Shown here: in pieces, positions 24,755 through 34,341 of the stretch
Layout of the letters: the number at the start of each line of letters is the position of its first letter
Position numbering within the stretch: the stretch's first letter is position 1
DNA from: Dyadobacter sp. 676
GTDB taxonomy: Bacteria > Bacteroidota > Bacteroidia > Cytophagales > Spirosomataceae
Length of the DNA stretch: 64,000 nt
Assembly (NCBI RefSeq): GCF_040448675.1
Contig: NZ_CP159289.1
Location: forward strand, 3,311,001-3,375,000
Reading direction: 5' to 3'
Position numbers and translations under genes: made by a program
Notes under the pieces: generated by a model
Told to the model about the DNA's origin: nothing
The model's database searches: none
The model's input: only the letters and a program-made list of their open reading frames with translations

Positions 24755-25954
24755 ATGTACGACATTACCATTATAGGCGGCGGCATTGTAGGCCTCGCAA
24801 CAGCCCTCCGGATCAAGGAGCAGAAACCCTCATTAAAAGTGCTTCTGCTCGAAAAGGAAAACGAAGTAGCCAAACATCAGACCGGCCATAACAGCGGCGT
24901 AATCCATTCGGGATTGTATTACAAACCGGGCAGCCTGAAAGCGACAAACTGTATCCGTGGCTACCGGATGCTCATCGATTTCTGCGAGAAGGAAGGTGTT
25001 GCTTATGATTTGTGTGGGAAAATAGTGGTAGCAACTACCGAAGAGCAGCGGCCACTGCTCCGAAACCTTTTCGAGCGCGGAAATCAGAACGGGTTAACTG
25101 AAAACCGTATGATTTCGGAAGCTGAAATGAAGGAAATCGAACCGCATGTGAAGGGCCTCGAAGGTATCTGGGTGCCTTATACCGGCATTATCGATTACAA
25201 AACGGTGTGTGAAAAATATGCCGAAAATTTCCGGAAGCTGGATGGAGAAGTGCGTTTCCGCGAAAAAGTGACAGACGTAAAGAACAGAAACACCCATTCG
25301 GAAGTGGTAACAGCCACCGGAAACGTATTTGAAACAAAACTGGTCGTCAATTGCGCCGGATTGTATTCCGACAAAGTGGCACAATTGACGCAACCGGAGC
25401 ATATCAATGTTCGCATTATTCCTTTCCGGGGCGAATACTATAAAATCCGGCCGGAGAAGCATTATCTCGTCAGAAACCTCATTTACCCCGTACCTGATCC
25501 CAACTTCCCGTTCCTTGGCGTGCATTTCACACGTATGATCGAGGGAGGCGTCGAAGCAGGGCCGAACGCCGTGTTTGCATTCAAAAGAGAAGGTTACAAA
25601 AAGCTGGACGTCAATGTGACGGAAATGCTCGAATCGCTCTCCTGGCCTGGATTTCAGAAGGTCGCCATGAAGTACTGGCGCACCGGCCTGGGCGAATATT
25701 ACCGCTCATTCTCCAAGGCCGCATTTACCAGGGCTTTACAAGGCCTGATCCCCGAAATTCAAAGCGACGACCTCATACCGGGAGGCTCGGGTGTACGCGC
25801 GCAGGCATGTGACCACGACGGAGGTTTGCTGGACGATTTTTCGATTATCGAAAACAAAACGGCTATTAACGTTTGCAACGCGCCTTCTCCCGCGGCGACG
25901 TCGTCGCTATCCATCGGGCAGACGGTCTCGGAAAAAGTTTTGTCGAGATTTTAG
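24755..25954 (+). CDS. lhgO: L-2-hydroxyglutarate oxidase
   Basis: 399 residues of a DAO-type FAD oxidoreductase. The FAD dinucleotide motif IIGGGIVGLATAL is at residues 6-18, with the LhgO signatures AKHQTGHNSGVIHSGLYYKPGS, IRGYRMLIDFC and, near the end, GGSGVRAQACDHDGGLLDDF. Oxidises L-2-hydroxyglutarate, a metabolic side product, to 2-oxoglutarate, feeding electrons to the membrane quinone pool. Downstream of anmK by 22 bp; a strong bidirectional terminator follows the stop. Confidence 0.92.
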   Translation: MYDITIIGGGIVGLATALRIKEQKPSLKVLLLEKENEVAKHQTGHNSGVIHSGLYYKPGSLKATNCIRGYRMLIDFCEKEGVAYDLCGKIVVATTEEQRPLLRNLFERGNQNGLTENRMISEAEMKEIEPHVKGLEGIWVPYTGIIDYKTVCEKYAENFRKLDGEVRFREKVTDVKNRNTHSEVVTATGNVFETKLVVNCAGLYSDKVAQLTQPEHINVRIIPFRGEYYKIRPEKHYLVRNLIYPVPDPNFPFLGVHFTRMIEGGVEAGPNAVFAFKREGYKKLDVNVTEMLESLSWPGFQKVAMKYWRTGLGEYYRSFSKAAFTRALQGLIPEIQSDDLIPGGSGVRAQACDHDGGLLDDFSIIENKTAINVCNAPSPAATSSLSIGQTVSEKVLSRF

Positions 25955-25968
25955 AATAGCGTTGTCTG

Positions 25969-26017
25969 TATACAAAAAAGAGGCCATTCCACTACGGAAC
26001 GGCCTCTTTTTTGTATA
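25969..26017. terminator. Bidirectional terminator between lhgO and the permease
   Basis: Arms 25969-25990 and 25996-26017 pair nearly perfectly (core AAAAAAGAGGCC / GGCCTCTTTTTT, one mismatch), loop 5 nt, with T runs on both strands. It separates the convergent genes. Confidence 0.85.
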
Positions 26018-26026
26018 TCAGCTCAA

Positions 26027-27676
26027 TTACGCTTTTCGGGTTTGCGTCATACCGAAAGTTACGAGGTGAATGACCGCGAAGACCATCGAGAAGTAATAGA
26101 TCCCCGTATCTGCCCCGTCGGTTTGTACGTGGTGGAAATAGGCTACCACCGCAAGGAGCACGGCGAGTACAATCCCTACCAATCCTACCGTTTTGCCGCC
26201 AGCGACAATCGCAGCCGGCAGTTTGTTCGAAAGGAAACTGTTTTTGATGCCATACCACAAATACACATCGAAACCGATGATCATCCACACGAACAGACGG
26301 ATCCAGGTATCGAGCGGCAGGAATGCCATCATGAAGAAACAGGTGAAAATACCGAGGATCGGTACCAGCGGCACTAGCGGTGTTTTGAATGCACGCGGCG
26401 CGTCCGGCATTTGCTTGCGCATAACGATGATACCGATACAAACGAGGATAAACGCGAACAATGTGCCGATACTGGTCATTTCACCCACTACACGCGCGGG
26501 CACAAACGCCGCGAAAAGGCTTACGAACACCAGGAACATGGTGTTGTTCTTGACGGGCGTCTGAAATTTGGGGTGTACTGCGGAGAACACGCGTGGCAAC
26601 AGCCCGTCTTTACTCATACTGAAAAACACACGGCTCTGGCCCAAAAGCATTACCAGGATTACGGAGGCGTAACCTGCCAGAATTGCGACGATGATCGCGC
26701 GGTTCAACCAGGGATAATCGGGATGGATTGCTCCGGATGCGTCGGGCGTGCCCATGGATTCGATCGCCACCGCAACCGGCGCGATACCGTCCTGGCCTTT
26801 GAATGCAGTATAATTGGTAACACCGGTCATCACATGTGCAAAGAGAATGTACAGGATTGTACAAATCACCAATGAGCCCAGGATACCGATAGGCATGTCT
26901 TTCTTGGGGTTTTTAGCTTCCTGCGCTGCGGTACTCACGGCGTCGAAACCAATGTAGGCGAAGAACACGATGGCGGCGGCCCGGATGATCCCGCTGAATC
27001 CGTATTCGCCGAATTTGCCCGTATTGTCGGGGATATAAGGTACGTAGTTTGATTCGTTGATGTATTTCCAGCCCAGGACGATGAAGATGAGGACAACGGC
27101 CACTTTCAAGCCTACGATAATGCCGTTCACCAATGCACTTTCCTGGGTCCCTTTCATTAGCAGCAAGCTCATCAGGATGACGATAAAAATAGCAGGGAGG
27201 TTGATCACGCCTCCATCCCAGGGCCCCACCGTAAGGGCCGCCGGTAAATGCACGTCAAACCCCTCGCAAAACTTGACCAGATACCGGCTCCAGCTGATAC
27301 TTACCGTGGCGGCACCTACCGCATATTCCAGTACAAGGTCCCAGCCTATAATCCAGGCGATAAACTCGCCCATGGTAGCGTAAGAATAGGTATAAGCACT
27401 ACCCGCGACTGGGATCATGGATGCGAATTCGGCATAGCAAAGACCGGCAAACGCACAGCCCAATGCCGCTACGATAAAGGAGATGGTGATCGCAGGCCCT
27501 GCCTGGTTGGCAGCCGCTCCGCCGGTAATCGAAAAAAGGCCCGCGCCAATGATCGCACCGATTCCCAGTGCCACCAGGCTTCCCGGGCCCAGCGTGCGTT
27601 TCAGCTGGTTTCCTTCTCCGGTAGATTCCTGTAATAGTTTTTCAAGTGGTTTTTTAATCCAGAGTTGACTTGCCAT
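26027..27676 (-). CDS. APC-family amino acid permease, CAT-like
   Basis: 549 residues with about 14 hydrophobic segments. N-terminal helix 1 has GIGAIIGAGLFSITGG, the APC substrate loop, followed by YAEFASMIPVAGSAYTYSYA and GWDLVLEYAVGAATV. These and the length match cationic amino-acid transporter (CAT)-like members (TIGR/Pfam AA_permease_2) common in Bacteroidota. The C-terminus has two extra helices. Inner membrane importer; substrate not determinable. No operon partner: terminators lie at both sides. Confidence 0.9.
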   Translation of the reverse strand: MASQLWIKKPLEKLLQESTGEGNQLKRTLGPGSLVALGIGAIIGAGLFSITGGAAANQAGPAITISFIVAALGCAFAGLCYAEFASMIPVAGSAYTYSYATMGEFIAWIIGWDLVLEYAVGAATVSISWSRYLVKFCEGFDVHLPAALTVGPWDGGVINLPAIFIVILMSLLLMKGTQESALVNGIIVGLKVAVVLIFIVLGWKYINESNYVPYIPDNTGKFGEYGFSGIIRAAAIVFFAYIGFDAVSTAAQEAKNPKKDMPIGILGSLVICTILYILFAHVMTGVTNYTAFKGQDGIAPVAVAIESMGTPDASGAIHPDYPWLNRAIIVAILAGYASVILVMLLGQSRVFFSMSKDGLLPRVFSAVHPKFQTPVKNNTMFLVFVSLFAAFVPARVVGEMTSIGTLFAFILVCIGIIVMRKQMPDAPRAFKTPLVPLVPILGIFTCFFMMAFLPLDTWIRLFVWMIIGFDVYLWYGIKNSFLSNKLPAAIVAGGKTVGLVGIVLAVLLAVVAYFHHVQTDGADTGIYYFSMVFAVIHLVTFGMTQTRKA

Positions 27677-27755
27677 ATATTAGGTTCGTTGTTGTAGAAA
27701 TGATGGTCTGATAAAGCTAAAAGAAAATTTGCTAACTACGTATAGACACCAAAGA

Positions 27756-27788
27756 AAAAGAGGGTAAGTGCAAAACTTACCCTCTTTT
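27756..27788 (-). terminator. Terminator of secDF
   Basis: Arms AAAAGAGGGTAAGT (27756-27769) and ACTTACCCTCTTTT (27775-27788) are perfect, with a 5-nt loop; 12 bp past the secDF stop. Confidence 0.85.
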
Positions 27789-27799
27789 ATTCTTTAAAA

Positions 27800-30775
27800 T
27801 TAAGCCTTAACTTTTTTTGTCGCCGCCACCGTCGCGTCTGCCGCTACCGCCGGAGCAGGCTCGTTCTTCTTCGAACGTTGCAGCAGGTCAACCACGATAG
27901 GTGCCGCTACGAAGAGTGAAGAGTACGTACCCACAATTACTCCGAGGAGCATACAGAAGGTAAACCCGCGGATAACAGCTCCACCAAAGATCATCAGGAC
28001 GATCAACACCAGGATTACCGAAATACCGGTTACCGCAGTACGGCTCAAAGTACTGTTCAAAGCGTTGTTGATAACGGTCGAAAGGTTTTGCCCACGCGAT
28101 TTTTCGTCGGCCAGGTAATCGCGGATACGGTCGTAGATTACGACGGTGTCGTTCATCGAATAACCGATCATCGTCAGGATTGCACCGATGAACGCCTGGT
28201 CGATATCCAGTGACCATGGCAGCCAGCCGTTGAACAACGAGAAGATCGCCAGAATGATCACAACGTCGTGCGCGAGCGACATCACCGCGCCGTACGAGAA
28301 TGCTACGCGTTTGAAACGGATGAGGATGTACACGAAGTTAGCCGCCAATGCAAGCAATACCGCGTAAACCGCGCTCCAAAGCGTGTCTTTCGCCATTGTA
28401 GGACCTACTTTGTTCGAGCTTACGATTTTCGCGGGATTGTTGGCGATTTTCCTGGTTGCTTCCAGAACTTTCGCTTCCGCTTTCTGGTCCGCTTCCGGAG
28501 TTGTATCGTCGATGAGGTAAGGAGTCGTGATTTTCACCTGATCCTGGCCTCCGAATGTTTTTACTTCGGTAGTCGAGCCAAGTACCTCGTCCATATTGGT
28601 GCGAAGCGCATCCGCATCCACATTGTTTTCAAAACGCACTACATAAGAGCGGCCACCTTTAAAGTCGATACCTAGCCCAAAACCTTTGAAGATGAACGAG
28701 CCGATACCGATCGCGATGATGATACCCGAAATGATGTAGAAACGGCGGCGTTGCGATACGAAGTCGAAATGGTTGTCCTGGAACCAGTTTTTGGTCAGGG
28801 CTGTCGAGAATGCGAAAGTTTTACCGTTTTTGATCTTTTGTTCGAGCAGCAGCCGGGTAATGAAGATTGCGCTGAACAGGGAGGTGAGAAGACCCAATAC
28901 GAGCGTAGTTGCAAAACCCAACACCAGACCTGTACCGAATGTATAAAGGATGATACCTGTCAGAAGGGTCGTTACGTTGGAGTCGATGATCGCCGTCAAA
29001 GAATGCTTGAAACCGTCGCGGATCGATTGTGCAAATGCTTTTCCGCTCGCTAGTTCCGCCTTGATACTTTCATAGATCAGTACGTTGGCATCCACGGCCA
29101 TACCGATCGAAAGCACGATACCCGCGATACCCGAGAGCGTCAACACAGCCCCGAGCGAAGCCATTACACCCAACAGGAAGAACAGGTTGATCAAAAGCGC
29201 GATATCGGCGATCCAGCCCGCCTGGTTGTAATAAGCCACCATAAATACGAGCACAATCAGAAGACCTACCGCCGACGACCACAGGCCGTCGTTGATCGCC
29301 TCTGCACCGAGTGAAGAACCTACCACGGCTTCTTCCACAATATGTGTCGGAGCTGGTAATTTACCAGCTTTCAATACGTTAGCCATATCCTTGGTCTCTT
29401 CCACCGTAAAGCTACCGGTGATCGACGAGTTACCGTTAGGGATTTCGCCTTGCACGGTCGGCGCGGTGTAAACGAGGTTATCGATGATAATCGCAACCGG
29501 GCGCCCGATGTTGCGCGCTGTGAGTGAACGCCATTTGCGGGCGCCTTCGCCGTTCATACGCATCGTTACTTCCGGACGGCCGCGGTCGTCATAGTCGTGG
29601 GTTGCGTCGACAATCACGTCGCCTTCCATTGCCGCTTCCCCATTGGTTTTCTTAATGAAATATAACGGCAGGATCATCTGGTTGCCGCCGGCTTCGGTGC
29701 CTTTGCGGTCCCACATAAATACCAGATCGGCAGGGAAAAGCGAACGTACTTCGGGGCGGCTCAGGATTTCGCTCGCACGTGCGGTGTCTTTCAGGTACAC
29801 GCCGAGGCCTTGCGGCATTGGTACAAAAAGGCTCGTTAATGCGGCGCTCTGTGCAGCCAATGCGGCGGAGTCGGTTTTGGTAGAGTCGGATTTTTGCTCC
29901 AATTGCGCAGCCAGGCCGCCGGTGGCCGGCTTTTTGGTTGTGTCGGCCGAAGTGGCTGTTGCCGAGGCGGGTTTGGCAGCCGCTTTCTCGATTTCAGCCT
30001 GGCGGGTCAGGTATTTACCCAGGCCGTCGAGACCCGACGCCAGTTCATTGGTCAGGTATACTTCCGCGAATTCCAGTTTTGCGGCACCCGAAAGCAGGCG
30101 GCGAACGCGTTCGGGGTTATCCACACCGGGAAGCTCCACCAATACGCGGTTCTGGCCCGGCAGGCGCTGGATATTCGGGTTGGTCACACCGAACTTGTCG
30201 ATACGCGCCTGCGTGATCTGGAATGCACGGTCGATGGAACCGTCGATCTCGGTATTCAGCATTTTGATCACATCGGCATCCGACGAGTTGCTGTTGATTT
30301 TACCGCGGTTGGCGCTGGTAGCGAATACCGAGGCCAGGCTGGTATTCGGTGCAGCCTCTTTATAGGCCTTCACAAAACGGTTGATGAACGAGCTGTTGCT
30401 GGCGGCTTTGTCTTCACCTGCTTTTTTCAATGCGTTCTGGAATGCTGCGCTACGTGCGTTGCCGCCGGCCATTCCTTTCAGAATATCGGCAGGAGCTACT
30501 TCCAATACCACGTGCATACCGCCCTGGAGGTCGAGGCCAAGGTTCAGTTCACGCTCCATTACTTCCTGCAAAGTATGGCCCAGGTACACATCCTCGCGCC
30601 ACAGGGAGTCGATGTAATGCTGTTTCTTGGTCATATCCACCTCGCCCTTCGCGTCCGTCGCATAGGCAACCGCTTTGCTCTTGATGCTGCGCGACACGAA
30701 AGTGAAAGAGAGATAATAGACGCTAATAAGGGCGATGACGATCGTCAACGCGATTATCCCGTTCTTGTTGGTCAT
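27800..30775 (-). CDS. secDF: Fused protein translocase subunit SecDF
   Basis: 991 residues combining SecD and SecF. SecD half: helix 1 (about 7-27), LNLGLDLQGGMHVVLEV (D1), ITQARIDKFGVTNPNIQRLPGQNRVLVELPGVDNPERV, a Ser/Thr/Ala-rich insertion near 270-320, and DANVLIYESIKAELASGKAF in the TM4 loop. SecF half: SFIFKGFGLGIDFKGGRSYVV, then SMNDTVVIYDRIRDYL and NSTLSRTAVTG. Uses the proton gradient to pull secreted proteins across the inner membrane. Fusion is the normal form in Bacteroidota. A short unknown gene lies just upstream on the same strand. Confidence 0.97.
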   Translation of the reverse strand: MTNKNGIIALTIVIALISVYYLSFTFVSRSIKSKAVAYATDAKGEVDMTKKQHYIDSLWREDVYLGHTLQEVMERELNLGLDLQGGMHVVLEVAPADILKGMAGGNARSAAFQNALKKAGEDKAASNSSFINRFVKAYKEAAPNTSLASVFATSANRGKINSNSSDADVIKMLNTEIDGSIDRAFQITQARIDKFGVTNPNIQRLPGQNRVLVELPGVDNPERVRRLLSGAAKLEFAEVYLTNELASGLDGLGKYLTRQAEIEKAAAKPASATATSADTTKKPATGGLAAQLEQKSDSTKTDSAALAAQSAALTSLFVPMPQGLGVYLKDTARASEILSRPEVRSLFPADLVFMWDRKGTEAGGNQMILPLYFIKKTNGEAAMEGDVIVDATHDYDDRGRPEVTMRMNGEGARKWRSLTARNIGRPVAIIIDNLVYTAPTVQGEIPNGNSSITGSFTVEETKDMANVLKAGKLPAPTHIVEEAVVGSSLGAEAINDGLWSSAVGLLIVLVFMVAYYNQAGWIADIALLINLFFLLGVMASLGAVLTLSGIAGIVLSIGMAVDANVLIYESIKAELASGKAFAQSIRDGFKHSLTAIIDSNVTTLLTGIILYTFGTGLVLGFATTLVLGLLTSLFSAIFITRLLLEQKIKNGKTFAFSTALTKNWFQDNHFDFVSQRRRFYIISGIIIAIGIGSFIFKGFGLGIDFKGGRSYVVRFENNVDADALRTNMDEVLGSTTEVKTFGGQDQVKITTPYLIDDTTPEADQKAEAKVLEATRKIANNPAKIVSSNKVGPTMAKDTLWSAVYAVLLALAANFVYILIRFKRVAFSYGAVMSLAHDVVIILAIFSLFNGWLPWSLDIDQAFIGAILTMIGYSMNDTVVIYDRIRDYLADEKSRGQNLSTVINNALNSTLSRTAVTGISVILVLIVLMIFGGAVIRGFTFCMLLGVIVGTYSSLFVAAPIVVDLLQRSKKNEPAPAVAADATVAATKKVKA

Positions 30776-30821
30776 TTTGAAAAGAAAAATTTAATTAAAA
30801 TCTTGAAATACAACTGAAACG

Positions 30822-30852
30822 GCCCGGTAGGTGGTTTGGGAACCGCCGGGCT
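30822..30852 (-). terminator. Possible terminator of the 30896-31279 gene
   Basis: GCCCGG..GGTGGTT pairs imperfectly with AACCGCC..GGGC around TGGG; no strong T run on the minus strand. It sits 44 bp past the stop of the small gene. Confidence 0.3.
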
Positions 30853-30895
30853 TTACGGACGAAACAGGCCGAAGCATGAATGGCCTGCCGGTGCG

Positions 30896-31279
30896 TTACG
30901 GAGCGTTGGTGACGATAAATCTGCCGAAAACCCGCTGGAAACATGATACGAGGAATACCGGCTCGCTGAATGCAGCGCGGACAACAAGTTTCCGGGCAAC
31001 GAAATGCCAGACAGGTTGCGGTAAAAAGTAGAAGTATTGGTAAAAATCGAATGAAATGGCGGGGGTAATAACCGCATTCAATGTCAACGCGCCCACTTCG
31101 GGCTGGTCCGCCCGGTTATCCGCCTTCTGATCAAGGCTTTTGCTGCCGGCTTCCGTTTTGGCATCGTGGTGGCCTCCCCGCTCCGCGTGATCCGACCACG
31201 ACCGCGCCCCTGCCGCCATCAATAGCATGACGGCTAGCATTAAGCTGATGGCCTGGTTAATCACTCGTATGGTCTTCAC
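30896..31279 (-). CDS. Small secreted or membrane protein of unknown function
   Basis: 127 residues. Hydrophobic segment at about residues 9-25 (a signal peptide or anchor, with AAGARSWS after it), a polar Asp/His/Lys-rich stretch (HAERGGHHDAKTEAG, about 33-47), then aromatic-rich sequence (DFYQYFYFLPQPVWHF) and a second hydrophobic run. I do not recognise a family. Reading direction matches secDF downstream (gap of 120 bp). Absence of a competing frame and a clear signal-like N-terminus support it. Confidence 0.5.
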   Translation of the reverse strand: MKTIRVINQAISLMLAVMLLMAAGARSWSDHAERGGHHDAKTEAGSKSLDQKADNRADQPEVGALTLNAVITPAISFDFYQYFYFLPQPVWHFVARKLVVRAAFSEPVFLVSCFQRVFGRFIVTNAP

Positions 31280-31488
31280 TTTCAGATTCGGGATTTCAAT
31301 GAAACCGCAAATTTGATTTTAAAAAATCAGAAACGCAAGATAAATTTCCGGGAGACTTATGTTACTATTTCGGTATTAACTTGTGTTCTGCCGGTTTCTT
31401 CATTGAAAACGGCCATTTTAAGCTACGTTTTATAAGCAAATGATTATCAATTAAATAAAAAGTGATAAGCAGGAGAAGAAACAAATGG

Positions 31489-32388
31489 TTAGCCGGCTGC
31501 CAGCGTCGCATAGCCCAGGGGCACCGGGTAGCCATCGCCTGAGGCTAACGTCAATGCCGACCTTTCAGGAGGCAGTTTCAGCGAAACGGCGAAATCGTAC
31601 TCTGCCGGAAGGATCCAGCCGAGCAGCCAGGTTACCAGTGTGTCGAAATCCTTGTCATGGAGGTATTTATCGAGATCGGCAGGGTCCGCGACTTCGATAT
31701 CGATCCGGATTTGCGGTAAATAAGCGTCCAGGTCGCCGCCCAGGGAAGTATCCTTACCCAGCGCAGCATCACCAACGCCCGCACTGGATTCAAATCGATA
31801 TTTTAGCCCGAAAACCTGCCGGATTTCGACAGGCAGCCGCAATGCGAGAGAAAGGATTTCCGACGCTTTGCCGGGATTGCCGCGATTTTCGGAAATAAGG
31901 GGCAGGATTGGCAGAAGCTGCACGAACACTGACTCGTCCAGTGCAGCGGGAGCCTGCCAGAACGCTTTCAGTTCGCCAAGTAATGTGGAACCGGCCGCGA
32001 GTTCCCAGGCACATTGTTCCAGACGGGCGAGACTCACGCGGTGGAGAAAAAACTCCTGCTCGATCGGCAGGAAAAACAACCGTGCCTTCTGCTCTTTTTC
32101 ACGTTGTAACCGGATTTCATCGACTTTCTTTTTCAATGAATGCAGGTTGGTCGACGAGGGAAGGTGAAAAAGCTGTTCGGGTAAATGATCGTAAATCCCG
32201 CTGCGGTTGGATTCGATTACCCGGCCTTTGAAATTCCCTATTTCCAGCTCCTGCGTGTCTTCCACATCGCGGTGGCAGCGCCGCCTGAAATCGCCGAGCG
32301 GGCGGAAGAGAACCTGTTCGGCGGGAACGCCGTTTTCGAGCCAGGAACTTGCAATAAATTCAGCTTTGAGGTCGGCAGGTGAGTCCAT
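31489..32388 (-). CDS. tssG: T6SS baseplate protein TssG
   Basis: 299 residues. TssG is recognised mainly from context (directly after tssF) and from the general pattern of charged N-terminal helix (HSLKKKVDEIRLQREKEQKARLFFLPIEQEFF), a central segment matching TssG, and the tail RIDIEVADPADLDKYL ... LLGWILPAEYDF. Low sequence identity is normal for subtype iii TssG. Part of the baseplate wedge (TssE, TssF2, TssG, TssK) in the cytoplasm. Last gene of the leftward tssE-F-G run. A 10-bp periodic repeat fills the 146-bp gap from tssF. Confidence 0.7.
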   Translation of the reverse strand: MDSPADLKAEFIASSWLENGVPAEQVLFRPLGDFRRRCHRDVEDTQELEIGNFKGRVIESNRSGIYDHLPEQLFHLPSSTNLHSLKKKVDEIRLQREKEQKARLFFLPIEQEFFLHRVSLARLEQCAWELAAGSTLLGELKAFWQAPAALDESVFVQLLPILPLISENRGNPGKASEILSLALRLPVEIRQVFGLKYRFESSAGVGDAALGKDTSLGGDLDAYLPQIRIDIEVADPADLDKYLHDKDFDTLVTWLLGWILPAEYDFAVSLKLPPERSALTLASGDGYPVPLGYATLAAG

Positions 32389-32534
32389 TGGTATGAGATT
32401 AGGTTGTCGGGTTGTGGAGAGTGAGAGGTGGGGTAGTGGGTGTGCATTGATGTCAGGGATGGTCAGGAGTTGTCAGGGATAGCCAGGATAGTAGTCATGA
32501 ATTGTCAGGAGCGGATGTGAATAACCATGGATTG
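32389..32534. repeat. 10-bp periodic degenerate repeats between tssF and tssG
   Basis: From about 32451, successive 10-bp units read TGTCAGGGAT, GGTCAGGAGT, TGTCAGGGAT, AGCCAGGATA, GTAGTCATGA, ATTGTCAGGA, then two diverged units and ATTGTCAGGG, which overlaps the tssF stop. The left half (32389-32450) is plain GT-rich sequence. No promoter is clear. Confidence 0.65.
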
Positions 32535-34340
32535 TCAGGGGAGTGTGACTACCTGGATCGGGTACATGCCGGTGGAGAGGCGGCTTACTTTCAATTGCAG
32601 TATTTCGCATTCACGGGCCCAGTCGTTGCTTTCGCGGGCGGAGGCCGCAGGCGTGAGGCCGATTTGCAAACAGCGAATGAAGCCCTGCCCGGGCATTTTG
32701 CTTGGCATAAAATGCGGTTTCACCTGCACATGCCGGAGCCTGTTGCCCAGCTCGGCCGTACAAAATGCGCGCATATCTTCCAGCGTCACGAGCCGGTTGC
32801 GCGTCACGATGTTCTTTCTGAGCTGGTCGACGTAATCCGTTTCTTCCGGCCTGGCTTTCCCGCCCGCCGACCGGGTGAGCGTTACGATATCGGCACCACC
32901 AATGCCCGAGGCCGAATAGGATTGCAGACGCGTACCGACCGGAATGCCATTGCCTTGCTCGCCTGGCGTGCTCCAATACGAAATAAAAAGCACCTCGGGG
33001 TTCTTATCGCCCCGGATTACCAGAAACGGCTGTGCGGTGGTTTCGCCGGCTTTTTTAGCACCTAATTTTTGTTCGATACGCGCCATATTCTGCGCGATTT
33101 CGCGAAGAATGGACGCCAGAAAATCCTCCCCGATCGCATTGAATGCGGTAACTTCGTCGCGGAGAAGCTCCAGCAATTGGTACAACACGGCACGGGCGTC
33201 GCGTTTGTCGAACCGGCCGATGCCTTGCCTGCGAAGCGTGTAAATACGCGGCGTGTCCTGGTTCGATGAGCGTCGTGTATCTTCCTCTTCGGTATAAAGG
33301 TTTCTTCCGGAAGGGACGTAAACCTGGTTCTTTTGATCGACTATAGTCTGAATACCCATAAACGCGTCGCCCGTGGGTAATGCAATGCCATTCAGGCCGG
33401 TTTGCAGGCGGTATGTAATTTTGTTCAGCTGTTGGTTTCGGGCAGGGAATGCATTGAGCGCGACATTCATTTGCTCGAATCCGGCTGGGGGAAACGTAGC
33501 CGGCCATGTTATCCGGAGCCAGGTGAGCGGCTTTTTCATCATCTGCAATGTACGGGCATCGAACATGCCTTCGAACGCGCCGGGATACGGCTCGGCTTTT
33601 AGTCTACCCTTTTCCCATGTATCGGGACTGTCGATGCGGACGAAGCTGTCGTTATATATCAGAATGGAATCATCCACGGCACTGTCCTGCAAGCCTGTCA
33701 GAACCGGCAGCGTTTTGCCGTTTTCCTGCCAGCCGGTGGCGGGCAGGAAAACGCGGTACTGGTATTCGGCCGGGTCGCCCGCCCAATCGAAAAAGAAACG
33801 GAAACCCTTCCAGGAAGTGATGCCCGGATCGATTTCGAGTCCCAGCCAGATGTGCTGTTCGCCCTCCGGCTGTGGCAGCGTTTTGGCAACCTGTGTTTTT
33901 AAGCCCTTTTCAATGGAATAGAGGGCCAGCGGCGTCACATATTGCGCAATGGTCGCATTCACCAGCGGGTAGTGGCCGGCGGGGGCGAAATGCACCTCGG
34001 TGGTTTCACCTTTTCTGGCATTGATACGCTTGCCGGTCAGCTGGTTTTCGGGGCCGATCCAGCCGGTTGGTTCGTGAGGGCGCGCCTGCACGATCGCTGT
34101 GGCGGGTTGGGGGCTGTTATGGGTCTCGGGGGAAAGGATTTCGGCGAGGCGCGTCATGAGCCGGAGTTCGGTTTGCCGGATTTCCTGGCCAACCTTTTCA
34201 AATTCCACCGAGCATGCCTCCACCAGCAACCGCACAAGCGGATCGAAATGGTCGGTGTCGTCGAAGCCCCAGAGCTCGGCGCAACGCCTGATGAGCCTGC
34301 GCGAGATGTTTTCCTTGCTGTAAGTCATCGTTTCGGGCAT
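32535..34340 (-). CDS. tssF: T6SS baseplate protein TssF
   Basis: 601 residues, the usual length for Bacteroidota TssF. Family features: an N-terminal SKENISRRLIRRCAELWG with DPLVRLLVEACSVEFEKVGQEIRQTELRLMTRLAEILSPE (given here in two parts), QNKLTGK-type phage J-like segment, and a C-terminal region with VTRNRLVTLEDMRAFC. TssF forms the baseplate wedge with TssG and resembles phage T4 gp6. It begins 1 bp after the tssE stop, so tssE-F is tightly coupled. Confidence 0.88.
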   Translation of the reverse strand: MPETMTYSKENISRRLIRRCAELWGFDDTDHFDPLVRLLVEACSVEFEKVGQEIRQTELRLMTRLAEILSPETHNSPQPATAIVQARPHEPTGWIGPENQLTGKRINARKGETTEVHFAPAGHYPLVNATIAQYVTPLALYSIEKGLKTQVAKTLPQPEGEQHIWLGLEIDPGITSWKGFRFFFDWAGDPAEYQYRVFLPATGWQENGKTLPVLTGLQDSAVDDSILIYNDSFVRIDSPDTWEKGRLKAEPYPGAFEGMFDARTLQMMKKPLTWLRITWPATFPPAGFEQMNVALNAFPARNQQLNKITYRLQTGLNGIALPTGDAFMGIQTIVDQKNQVYVPSGRNLYTEEEDTRRSSNQDTPRIYTLRRQGIGRFDKRDARAVLYQLLELLRDEVTAFNAIGEDFLASILREIAQNMARIEQKLGAKKAGETTAQPFLVIRGDKNPEVLFISYWSTPGEQGNGIPVGTRLQSYSASGIGGADIVTLTRSAGGKARPEETDYVDQLRKNIVTRNRLVTLEDMRAFCTAELGNRLRHVQVKPHFMPSKMPGQGFIRCLQIGLTPAASARESNDWARECEILQLKVSRLSTGMYPIQVVTLP

Positions 34341-34341
34341 G

